Of a stretch of 64,000 nucleotides of DNA, positions 1-11,209 are shown piece after piece. A program made the position numbers and the translations under genes. Position 1 is the first letter of the stretch. Each line of letters begins with the position of its first letter. Under the pieces are notes generated by a model. It did no database searches and had not been told where the DNA came from. It was given only the letters and a program-made list of their open reading frames with translations. The stretch comes from Xylogone sp. PMI_703 (lineage: Eukaryota; Ascomycota; Leotiomycetes). The DNA is taken from contig JAJTUQ010000006.1 of assembly GCA_021399445.1 (NCBI GenBank), positions 2,852,001-2,916,000 of the forward strand, written 5' to 3'.

Positions 1-1221
1 GTGCCATCCACTCGATCTTCCACACGATCTTTATACCACTCGTATGTAATATCCTTACTGCTATTGGTGAGACGAAATAACTGAAGACACTCTTGTTGCT
101 TGTCGGATAACCTCTGTTTGAATGTCTGTTCTTGGATCTTGAGCTGTTCTCGGGCAATATCCCGCTGCTCTCTTATAGTATATTGGAGACCTGTTAAAAC
201 TATACAAGTCAACATGTGATGATATGATTTTGTGAACTATATTTCACTAACCAGAGGAAATCTTCTTCTCATTCTCCACTCTCCTCGGTGCTATTCGAAG
301 GAGAACATCTTTCGCGTACGCCGCTGCCGTCATCGCTGCATACCCTTGCCATTCCTTATTTTTGTGGGTATCTGAGTAGTCACATATACCACGAATAACC
401 AGACAAGGAAAATGATTCATCAGACCCGCTGCCTCCATTTCAAAGCATAAAACGTCATTTTCCGCAGCAAGTTTGTCTCGAATTAAAGCATCCTTCATCA
501 ACTGGTTCGCTGAAGCAATTAAGCCGTAGTGAATAGCCAAATTATCCTCCAGTTTCGTGCGCTCTAATCGTACTCTTAATTTTGATGAATCGTCAATACA
601 GACCACCGAACAAGTCTGGTCGTGGATAGCTGTGGCTTTGAATAGCTTATCACTTGTTTTGTCTGGTCTCTGGAACTCCTTTTGTAGCCTTGGATATTTC
701 TCGAGAACGGTGTTGATACTCTCCTCAAGTTTATGACCGTCCTTCTTGTATTTCGCCTGGATTCCGCTCACCGCAGAGCGTAACACAGGTGGAGGCTGGT
801 CCAAGAACTTTGTATATTGGAACTTCTGGCTCTGTATGGTCTTGCCAAAATCGTACTGGAACACCCCACCATTTCCATCTCGAGGAGCACTAACAACGAC
901 GTCGCCGAGGCGAATATCATGCTTTTCATTTGGCGCACCCCCGCCAATACCAACCATCATACCAATTCTAATGTTAGGGAAGCTATGCACCATATCTCTT
1001 GCAACAGCTGCAGCAGAGGATATCCCGTACTCTCCATCTGGTAAGACAGCGATGACAACATTATGGCCTCCAATTTTACCTAATGTGTAATCGTTGTTGT
1101 CATTACGGGGCAGAAAATCTGGTCCCCCTTCCTGTTCCTCGTCCAGAAAGACTTGCGCTGCAATGTACTCGGTAGTCAGAGCGCAGATCCAGCCGACAGT
1201 ATAGTCGTTAGGGTCTGGCAT
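1..1221 (-). CDS. NLR (STAND) protein with N-terminal nucleoside phosphorylase domain, 3' part outside window
   Basis: This is the 5' part of a fungal NLR-type receptor. Residues 1-320 form a PNP_UDP-type nucleoside phosphorylase domain opening with [15 protein letters not shown], with the glycine-rich [11 protein letters not shown], the [10 protein letters not shown] motif and a late RGICDYSD segment. A 61-nt GT-AG intron at 251-191 joins exon 1 (1221-252) to exon 2 (190-1). Exon 2 continues with the linker [12 protein letters not shown] and [11 protein letters not shown], which in this family precedes a NACHT or NB-ARC ATPase, so the rest lies beyond base 1. I chose the Met at 1221 because the family starts there; an in-frame Met at 1239 is possible. 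The domain normally cleaves or senses nucleosides and triggers a response when the receptor oligomerises. The visible part has no break. Confidence 0.85.
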
Positions 1222-2950
1222 ACTAGACAGACGTTCCAATCTCAGTCTCAGAGCTCAGATATTCGAATATGAGTCTTTGGTAGAGACGGGCTGATTCGGT
1301 TCGATAGCGCTGTGCGTAAAGTCCGTCGTAGCCTCGTCACTGAGAACAATATTACGCGCTTAGAACTTGGATCAAACAGATAGTCTAGATCCGGTGAATG
1401 AATTGCATGAGATCAAATGGACATAATAGGAGTGGGAAAGAGAATGATATGAAAGCACTGCGGCTGAGCAAAGGCGGACAGGAGGAGAGTTGATGCGGTG
1501 CCCAATACTTACCAGCGCCAATGCAACCATGTTCTCTAAAAATAGTAACAGCAATTATGTGCTTGTAACAATACGGCCGCCACTCTCACTGTTGTCTCAA
1601 GTCATACATAGTGATTAGATACTGAGAAACTATACCATGCAGCCTTACAAAGTACAAAGAGTTAATCTATTATTCTTATATCATTGCAGTATGAGCTGAC
1701 CTCACAGCTGCGTTCTGGTTGAAGAGAATTTAAGAGCACAAGAGCACAGATTTCTGAAGTCCTTCCAGTCAGGGAGCTATTTTGCAGCCACTTTAGCATT
1801 GTCGGTATACTCCCATAGCACGTGGCACGACCTAATCCATATAATTACGGTATGCTGTAGTATGCTATGTGGGAGATTGGTGATTGTTGATTGTAAAAGG
1901 AGTGTGAGGGACTATGGCCGAAGGCCATCCCGGCTACCTAAATGAGACTAGCTTACAATTACGTGATCCAGAACTCCCATTTTGCTACCAACAAGCATGG
2001 TATTTCAGATAATAATAACATGGGATAATTACGCAAAGAGTAAGCAATTAATGATCCAAATGAAAATAGAACTTCGACTATAGCTTGATTATTTGTTTCC
2101 CGAGGATCACTGAGTAAAGTGAACATAGCGACAACATCTAACTGAATCCCAAAGAATACTTCCAAAGTTTGACTTGTTCTGGGAATGTGCTATTAGATAA
2201 AAATATCTAAACTATCGCTGCGGCATAAACGGTCGCGATTTTTGTGACTTGTTCGTGATAGAAGCGATCGGAAAGCTAGTTTTCGAACACAGTTGTCCGC
2301 AGATGATAGTTAGACAAATTATTTCAATGCCCATACCGTTTAAAAGACTTGTGCTTTCGAATTTAATATCATACTAGGGGAAGCGCCAAAGTGAAGGAAC
2401 ACATGACTGCCGACTATGCCCATTGATACAGGAATGGAATTTCTAATTTAAGTCATACCCTGATTAGCTATATTCGTGAAGAAACTGAGGTTCGTGTTGG
2501 GATGCATCCTGCGGACTTTTACTTAGGAAAGATGTTATTGTTGGGTAAAAGCTGTGGGGAGTAGACCATCCAAGTATCTCGTGGTGACAGTAGTGTGTAG
2601 AACTCGTTAGCATCGTTAGGTTTACTGTAACTCGAACAATAGCACTAATTCTCGATATGATACTAAGGTCATCCATCTACTATGAAATGGCTATAAATCA
2701 CTCACACGTCAGCTATAACGTATTACAAACACTAGACACCCCATTCTTGATTCAATAACCTGGTCACGCACTTCCTATCATAAATGCCGCAGAAGCATCT
2801 CGCGTTGCCTTGGTGAGACAAGCTAAATTAGCTATCGAAAATCCCGCAGCTACATAACTAACCCTCTAATAAGCGTCAACAGCTACCTTTTCCTTATCGT
2901 TACTCATACGCATTCTTTGGGGCGATCATAGTAACATTATCTTCATAATT
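1222..2950. other. Intergenic, divergent promoters
   Basis: About 1.7 kb separate the minus-strand NLR and the plus-strand exchanger, so both promoters lie here. The ORFs in it are short and match no family I know. A loose inverted repeat is visible: ctcccatagca near 1810 pairs imperfectly with tgctatgtgggag near 1865. I see nothing else. Confidence 0.5.
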
Positions 2951-5011
2951 ATGTTCACGAGAAATGGAGAGGCTAGTGACCCCAGTAACAGCGATGGCGA
3001 TGATGCTGACGTTGATCCCGATCAAACTAACCATCCTTTACTTCCATCCACTGGCGAGGACTTATCTCAAGATGAGCTGATTGAAATGCACCCGGGCTCG
3101 CCTTTGTTATCCGATACATCTCTCGATTCTCATCCACGATGGCATCTTCGATCCTGGCTCTCTCTAGCATACGGCAGAATTGGGAAGAACAGCCAGCAGC
3201 ATCAATATAATACGATATCCCCCAGTGGAAATGAACGATTCTGCACAAGAAGAACAATCGCGCAACACCGCGCCCGCTTATCAAAATTGCTTGTACCAAC
3301 TTTACTCACTATTCGAACCACTGCGTCTTATACGTGGCTGAATATTCTCTTCGTGTTTGTCCCTATTGGGGCTGTATCTTACTTCTGCAAGGCCCATCCT
3401 TCAATAGTCTTTACGTCTAATGCTATCGCAATTATACCGTTATCGGGACTTCTGACCTTTGCAACAGAAGTTATTGCTAACAATATGGGGGATGCTATTG
3501 GGGCTCTTATGAATATCACTTTCGGTAATTTGATTGAAGTGGTCATCTTGTAAGCTGCGGTCCTCTATATCCAAGTGAAGAAAAAAACTGGCTAACAACG
3601 AATAGCATGTAAAAATATCCATTACGTGAATTATATGGCATATCTGGGCTGACTTGTATAGAATGGCCCTGCTCAGCGGCCAGCTTCGTGTTGTTCAAGC
3701 TTCTCTCTTGGGGTCTGTTCTTGTCAACTTATTGTTCATCTTTGGGACAGCAATCGTAGCCGGGGGTGTGCAGCACGGAGAACAAAGCTTCGATATTGCC
3801 AATGCGCAGGCACTGGCTTGCCTCCTTGGTTTTTCTGTTTTCAGTTTGCTAGTGCCGGTAGGCTTTCTCACGCATAGGATATTCAATTTTTAACATATTA
3901 TAGACAGCTTTCTATCACTCATTTTCGGACAAGAAGCAAGCTGATCAATCTGTCCTGGAGCTGAGTAGAGCATCAGCATTGGTATTGCTGGCAATTTATT
4001 GTCTTTACCTTATATTCCAGCTGAAATCACATTCATTTCTGTTCTGTCCTAGTCAAGATCATGGAGTATCCACGATGCAGCAATGGCAAATAGATGATGA
4101 TTCCAGGAGTACGTCTGGTTCATTTCCCCACTCCTTCAGTTTTGGTAACACAGGATCGAGGTCATCCATCGATTCAAATCAGGAAGCAGAGAGTGTTATG
4201 GAATTGGATATGGTAGACCATGGGGAGCCGTCGGAACAAGATCCTGAGACAGGCGATCCGGCTCTTGTAAAAGATAATTTCTGCCATATACATCCTTCTT
4301 CGGCTGCCCGAAATTCCAATGGAGACGGACCGTTGCTAGAAAGCGCACATAGAAAAGCCCCCATCGGATCTACGTCTGGAAGCCTAAGAGTTCCCCGTCG
4401 GCCATATGACTATACAAGTTACACACTTAGCCACCACAATTTTCACGAAACTGGACCAAGCATCAGCAAGACAGCTGCTCTATTCCTCCTTGTCTCTTCA
4501 TCTGCCCTCGTCGCTGCCTGTGCCGAATTCCTAGTTGATACAATTGACGACATGGTCGCTCAAAGCCCCCTTTCTAAATCGTTCATCGGTTTGATCATTC
4601 TCCCTATTGCTGGAAATGTTGCTGAGCATATCACTTCCCTCACAGTTGCCACAAAAGGCAAGATGGATCTTGCTATTAGCGTATCATTAGGCTCATCCAT
4701 ACAAATTTCCTTGTTTGTAACGCCCATAGTTGTGATCATGGGCTGGTTTCTGGATCAAGATATGACGCTACATTTCAGTATTTTTGAGACAGTCACGTTG
4801 GTTGCAGCGGCTTTCTTGGTGAGCATTGTAATTGTGAATGGAAGGACAAATTATTTGGAAGGAGGTCTATTGTTTGCCTGCTATTTCATTTTAGCGTAAG
4901 TCTAGACTCACTGAGGCGGCGGAAACAGTATTATGAGAGTTGATAGCTGATACTTTTACCAGAGTGGGAGCTTATCTGCTACCCAGAATAGAGGAGCAGA
5001 CTTCTGATTGA
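2951..5011 (+). CDS. Vacuolar Ca2+/H+ exchanger (CaCA superfamily, CAX/VCX1 type)
   Basis: Predicted cation/proton antiporter that loads Ca2+ into the vacuole. The exons 2951-3549, 3662-3857, 3904-4895 and 4963-5011 join in frame through three GT-AG introns to give about 611 residues. Both CaCA alpha repeats carry their ion-binding Glu: FGNLIE (residues 191-196) and AGNVAEH (about 501-507), each inside hydrophobic helices. The first 110 residues are a hydrophilic, acidic tail. A long polar loop (about 310-440) splits the membrane domain in two, as in fungal CAX proteins. The family's TAFxxSF-type motif is rebuilt exactly across intron 2. No break is visible. It stands alone between two gene-poor stretches, and nothing ties it to the neighbouring cluster. 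Confidence 0.9.
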
Positions 5012-7348
5012 TTCTTACGTATCTGTCTTGGTCTTATCAACCCTGTAAGCGCTAAGAGTCCAATGGCACGTTTGATTCATGTATATATAGTCGATATGTC
5101 TTATTAGACTTTTCTTTTATCATAGTGAATAGATCTTTGAAGGTAGTGATTGCTTCTCTACTGGATACGTCGCCTTTGAGTTAATATCTAAACACAATAT
5201 ACTATCGAAAATCTTGTCTGCCATATATACTATTATACAACGAGTCTCATTGTGATATTCCCCAACTTCTTCTGACTTATTTGCTACCAATCCTCTAGAT
5301 GGGCCAATCTCTCGCTCTTGTTGTCTTCGAGCAGTATAGTAGGTATCCCGGCATGGTAGTAGATAATATTGCTTTCCCAAAGCGCGATTAATCCTAGATT
5401 TTCTTTCGCGTGAGAATTGGATTCCACAGCTCAATCGTTCACTAGATCTTACTCTTTATGAATAAAAGGTATATCTCATTGTATCTTCCGTAGCATATGA
5501 ACTCGAAGATTTCCATGCAGAATTGCCATACTTATAATGACACTGGCCGCTACTACTATAGATGAAATGAGCTCCATCACGCTGCCGAGAATACGATAGA
5601 AAGGTAAGATATGAAGATGCGGGCTTCGCAAGAACAATATGTGTTTTAAAAGTCCTGAGAGAGGTCCTTCAGATATGCGACGATAACCAAGTTATACACA
5701 AGATTTTCAATCATATCAATATTATCTGATCAATAAGGTCCATGTCAAACTGCATGAGGTCTTCTGGAGTGGATCAGCGTGCGGGATTTTTGTCGATGGC
5801 CCATAACGGAATCTATGAGGGAATATGAATAAATCCCTCAACCAAGGCTAGTGGAACGCTGACAGCGTGATCAACAATACCATGGTCATCATCTTTATTA
5901 AGCAGATGAGATTGGATAAGGTACTTTGACTTGATCGTGATCGTAAGTCAAGGTAAGTGCTGACGTTGATCAAACATGTGTTGGGTAAAGATAGATGAAA
6001 GCTGGTGGTGGTTAGAGATTTTATAGCCGTGGCCTATACGATACGGCGACTTCACGCGGCTCTATGCAATGTACTATAAATTCAAGGAAAACTATCCAAA
6101 TATTTCTTTTGCGGAACTGAAATGGAAAGTTATTTGATACTAATGATGTTATTTCTCGTAAACTGGAATGAATTCGTTTAGCCACGTGTATAACCCCCTC
6201 TCTGTTAAGCTACATATGGATCTGTAACTAAATCAGCTCCACAAATCAAGGATAAACTTGAGGGCATCCCGCTAATATCTTATCGGGATGCACTTCCGTT
6301 TAAAGTCATTGCTGAGTAACTCGAGCGTCAGGAAGTTAGCGACGAGAGGCTCCAGTAGTTTGGCTTCCTATGATCGTAATTTTCATGCATCTGACAAGAA
6401 GAAAGCGGTGATAAGCCCCAGATTCTGGCTTTACCTCTTGGAATACGCGTTTGCTTAGAGTGAATCGTATGCTTACAGCCAGACCTATTCATGAAATCGC
6501 GTTTGTACATTCGGATTTGTACATCTCTACAGAATAAATTATGATTTAAAAAATAGATTGACCGTTGATTTGATAGTTTTTATTAATTTTATATGGTCTC
6601 CTGACGAGGGCCTCTAAAGAGGCACTTACTAAGACACTGACAGAAACAGTATCCGGGTTGGTGAATTAAAGACTCGAAAATTAGCAATCTGGAAGAGTTA
6701 TATGATTCATTGACCATCCACCGAGTCTAACTATCCATTTTTTTAATGGACTGCCTCCTCAGAAAAGAAGACTGACGTCCGGTTACGGACGTTTACCAAA
6801 ATGTGAGAAGTATTTGTACTGCACATATTATAGTCAAGGAATAAGAAATCCTTCAATGCTCAGCATCGTTCATAGAGCTTCATATACAAACATAAAAGCA
6901 ACAGCATCATAATAGGTATGTACCTTGAACTTCATAACCCCACCATTAACCATCCCTGCATATTGGGGGCTCTTACCCTTGATTAGCAACCCATGCACGC
7001 ATGTATCAGAGCAACACCGGTAGCTGAATATCCTCGGTTTAGACAAATCCCAGAGCTCCCCACTTTTGGATCTCCATATGCTGCAGGCTTAGACAGCACC
7101 CTATCTCTGTTTTGAAAATGCGGAGTAACAGGCACTTGACACCCCTCCTTCTTTGGTATACTTGCAGGAGACGTTGCAGCTCTTCACTTTATTTAAGGAG
7201 AGAACTGATAAGGGGTCTACCGTGTAGGACTAGTCGCTGGTGTGTTAGGGATACAAGAGTATATAAAATAGGGTATATCCGAACCTAGTCAACCTTTTCC
7301 TGACAATCGTCTATTCTAGACTTTCTCCAGATAGAACCCAGTTTCAAA
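5012..7348. other. Long gene-poor, AT-rich stretch with the transporter promoter at its end
   Basis: About 2.3 kb with no convincing gene. ORFs are at most 104 codons and look random. A TATA-like gtatataaaat at 7259-7269 lies about 85 bases before the transporter start codon and is its probable core promoter. The AT-rich texture would fit old mutated repeat DNA, but I found no terminal repeats. Confidence 0.45.
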
Positions 7349-9052
7349 ATGTCTCCATTGCGGTATCCAAGGCAGTATGTCTCTACATTCATCCCCAAAT
7401 CTCAGATCATCCTGCTTGTGTGTATTGTTGCAACATCTGTTGTTGACTCAGTCGTAAGTATACATCTACAACACAGTATATATCGAGTAGGGCTGACGGC
7501 GGTGTAGCTCCTTGGGTATGACAGCTCTCTCATGGGGAGCTTGAACGTAATGCCTGAGTACTACAACTATTTCTCCTTATCTACAGCTACCAAGTCTCTA
7601 AATACGGCTATTTCATACACTGGAGGTAGAGACCTACACTCTCTTTCCCATACAAACTGTGAGCTCACAATGTTTCCAGGATCAGTCGCAGCCTTTCCCG
7701 CTGGATTTCTCGTTGACTGGCGAGGACGTAGAGAGGCGATTTTTTGGTCATGCGTTATCACCCTCATCGGTGCAATTCTACAGACTTCCGCTGTCAATAT
7801 TGCAATGTTCATTGTTGGGCGCTTTATAATTGGGATGGGATTGGGTGTTGCTGCAACTGCAACTCCGACTTATGTTGCAGAGACAACTCCCCCAAAGCAT
7901 CGTGCGTTTGCTTTGGGACTTTACTATTCGTGCTGGGGTATTGGAACAATGATCGCATCTGGGGTCTGTTATCGCGTGAGTGCATTATAGGCAGTTTTCC
8001 ATCCACAAGGAGGCTAACCTACCGAATAGAGCCAGTTCGTCACAAGCACGTGGGCATGGCGTATTCCGAGTTTGATACAAGTCGTACCAAGCATTGCCTG
8101 TATGATTGTCCTCATATTTGTCCCGGAGTCCCCAAGATGGCTTGTTGGGCAAGACCGCTGTGAAGAAGCTCTCGAAGTATTAGCCGTCGTGAATGGTGGT
8201 GGTGACAAGACCGACCCCGTAGTATTGCTCCAGTACAGGGAAATTGTTGATACCATATCTTGGGAGAAAGAAAATAGACAGCAGAACTCCTTCTTGGAAG
8301 TATATGCAAATCCAGCTAATAGGAAACGACTGATAATTGCAATCTCTTTCTCCATAATGGTCATGCTTCCGGGCACAAATATCGTCACTTATTATTTCGG
8401 CACGATGCTTGAGCAAGCAGGTATCACGGACCCTACCAAACAGCTAGAGATCAACATTATACTTACTGCCTGGTCATTCGTCGTCGCGGTAGTGTCCTCC
8501 TATTTTGCTGACAAGTTTGGAAGAAAGATGCTTTGCAATCTTAGCTTGATTGGCCAGATCATTTCCTTTTACTTAGTTGGAGGTCTTACAGCTGCATACG
8601 GTACATCAACTAACAAATCTGGAATTTACGCCACAATTGCTGGAATTTTTCTATACAATGGTGCCTACAACTTTGGTATAACTCCCTTGACTGTTCTCTA
8701 TCCTCCTGAGGTTCTCTCTTATCGCATCCGTGGCATAGGAATGGGCCTTTATACTTTAACGACAAAGCTCTGTGGCTTATTTGTAACAATGATCTTTCCA
8801 TTCGCTCTAGATGCTATTGGTTGGAAAACATATATCATAAACGCTAGCTGTGATATCTTGATGGTAGTCTTTGTGATGTGGTATTGGGTAGAGACAAGAG
8901 GTCTGACGCTGGAAGAGGTGGATGTCAAGTTTGACGGTGTGAAACATTCAGATGTACCTGATTTACAAGAGTTGAAGACTGGAAAAGTGGACATGGTTGA
9001 TAGCTTAGCTATGGAGGAGCAACATGTCACGGTTGGAAGGGGGAAGAAGTGA
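7349..9052 (+). CDS. MFS sugar transporter (hexose/lactose permease type)
   Basis: Twelve-helix plasma-membrane sugar/H+ symporter of the fungal MFS sugar porter family. The exons 7349-7453, 7508-7625, 7680-7975 and 8030-9052 encode about 513 residues, normal for the family. Diagnostic motifs are GYDSSLMGSLNV in helix 1, DWRGRRE between helices 2 and 3, PESPRWL after helix 6 and FGRKM in the second half. The start at 7349 gives a short cytosolic N-terminus before helix 1. Introns 2 and 3 are each exactly 54 nt; intron 2 has no in-frame stop, so retention would insert 18 residues rather than truncate. It heads the gene run up to 20 kb and ends 139 bases from the convergent dioxygenase. The substrate cannot be read from sequence. 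Confidence 0.9.
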
Positions 9053-9190
9053 TCGTTGTACTGATGGTAAAGACTTACTACAGAGAGCCTATGGCTAAGT
9101 ATGCTAATGGGAAGCACTTATCTCGTCAGCTGTACCTCGAAATATCAATTCAGAACGAGAAACCTGTCTGAGCTCTTTAGGAGTCTCGAC

Positions 9191-10370
9191 TTAAGCCTTT
9201 GTAGCCCCAAGTAGATTCACATAATTCTTCATCGTGTTCATCACTCTCCACTCGCCGGCATTTACCTTCCCATACCTAGCCTCCCCCTCACCATCGCCTA
9301 CGATAGGTTCAATATCAACATCTGCGCTCGGGTGCACAAAGAAGGCAGTGGAATATCTCGCAGGTAACATTCCATCCTCAACTTTCATCTCGCGGAGTCG
9401 TTCCTCGCTCAATCTAGGGCTTGTCACTCTATGCATCGTGCTCTTTAATCTATCATTTGATAATCTCTGTAGCAGATCTGCAACATTTATAATGCATGTT
9501 CCACGAATTGGCGTAGCTGGGACAAACGTATTGGTATGGAACGGATCGACCTCGAGCCCGCCTACACTATCTTGAAAAAGCAGAGTACAGAGCCCAAAGT
9601 CAGTGTGTGGAATTATACGAGCATGGCCATCGCTTTCAATGATGCTGCGTTGGATAGGCATGTAATGAATTAGACGGAGCTGTGGGTCTGCTTTTTGAAG
9701 GGCAGAGGTGAAAAACTCGAGGTCAAGGTTCATGACTAGAGCAAGTGCCCGTAAGACATTGACTGACAGGTCGTAACATTTCTAAATTGATTAGGGATTG
9801 TATGTATAATTTCAAGGATCTTATAATATACTCAATACTGCAATGGGAGATCATAAGAGAAGTGGTAACCTATCTCACCTGGTAGAACGAGTTCATAAAT
9901 CCACGGAACCCCTTAACATCCATATCTGATGGACAGAGATCATTCTTAAATCTTCTATGTTCATAGCACTTATTTTGTTAGCAGAGAAAATCTTGCCCTC
10001 ATCAACAAGGCCTTACTTCTTTATGATCAGTGCCCCCATTTGCTTCCGCTCCGTCAGGTGTATATCCTTGATTTACCTCAGCAGAAGACAAAGTCTCCTT
10101 TAATTTCTCTTCTAGAGGCCGACTGAAGTACTTTTTCGACTTTTGGATTTTAAGAAAGTTAAGCTATGTTATTCTTAATCAGAAATCAGAGTGGTATACC
10201 ATAATAAACATCTCATCTATTTCTTCAGGTGAAATCCCAAAATCCTGCAGATACACCCAGCCATATGTATGAAATGCTTCATAGAGTTCCTGAGCTACAC
10301 CATGTTTTTCGATTTCAGTTCCATTGAGGAACTTCTGGAAAGATACAATCGGAAAGCTAGTTGAAGCCAT
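9191..10370 (-). CDS. 2-oxoglutarate/Fe(II)-dependent dioxygenase (isopenicillin N synthase-like)
   Basis: Soluble oxygenase of the DIOX_N plus 2OG-FeII_Oxy family, about 324 residues. The exons (minus) 10370-10200, 10139-10017, 9968-9879 and 9781-9191 join in frame at GT-AG sites. The N-terminus FPIVSFQKFL is the usual DIOX_N start. The iron ligands are His187 and Asp189 (PHTDFG) and His244 (STMHRV). Arg269 and Ser271 (ARYSTAFF) form the R-x-S pair that binds 2-oxoglutarate. These proteins hydroxylate, desaturate or oxidatively dealkylate small molecules. Its position between a transporter and an amide hydrolase suggests a role in the same pathway, but the substrate is unknown. No break is visible. 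Confidence 0.9.
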
Positions 10371-11209
10371 AGTAAGTGTACTTTAAAGTTAAGAGAAGCA
10401 CTCTCTATGCATGTGTATAAAGGGTACGACAACGGTGTATTGACGCCAATATAGTAACACTCGGGTGTAATTACGTTGATGCCACTACTCCTCGACTTCA
10501 TTATCAAGCTCCATCCCACCTTTGAAGGACTTATCTGTGCAAAGGTCAGAACCCCATCTTCCCCCACCCTGTTGCTTCTGGTCTCTTATTACCCACCATA
10601 GTAGCTCGGTGTGCCCACTTTTTATTTCCATATCGACGCCAATATACGGATATGGGATCTGTTATAGCATATCATTCGCCAAATTTTTCTATCGACGCCG
10701 TTAGCATCGGCCCTCAGAGTGGTTATCATTAGCGCCTAGGAGTGCTTCTTATCCTCGCCAAGGTCAACGATAGGACTGGCTACTGGTATTAGCCTAGACT
10801 GCTTACAATATATAACTGCGTTTTTTGTTTTGGGTATATACATCTGCCGATTGAATCGAGTCCGTTATATGATTTTATTTGAATAGGGTCTGATCATTTG
10901 ATATAATAAGTTTTTGTTATATGGAGTAATTTACGACTTCATCCAAATTTGGATGACACAGTTGATCAAGCCTGTGCCGATCTCTATCGCATCCAATTGT
11001 CAAAGTAGAAAGTGTAATTTAGATTCGCATCAAGGCATTATCCTCGTGTACAATGTGATGGCTTTGAAAATAGTGTAAAAGGCGAAAAATACCGCAATTC
11101 TTTCCTATATCTCCAGTACATCGACGTGTTCGTGGTGGGCCACTTCATTAGACTAAAGTTATCGTTATATTAACAATCAATGCATATACTAGTTGATTTA
11201 CTGGATACA
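10371..11209. other. Intergenic with dioxygenase promoter
   Basis: About 840 bases between the dioxygenase start and the end of the formamidase-like gene, both minus strand. It contains the dioxygenase promoter and becomes AT-rich from about 10800 to 11100. No ORF resembles a known protein. Confidence 0.45.

Noticed and set aside
746..1090. 114-codon plus-strand ORF
   Set aside because: Antisense shadow of the nucleoside phosphorylase domain; no independent motif.
5120..5434. 104-codon minus ORF in the gene-poor stretch
   Set aside because: Random-like composition, no motif, AT-rich surroundings.
7532..7990. Single-exon reading of the transporter through intron 2
   Set aside because: The 18 extra residues are polar and interrupt a conserved helix; flanking GT-AG sites rebuild the family sequence.
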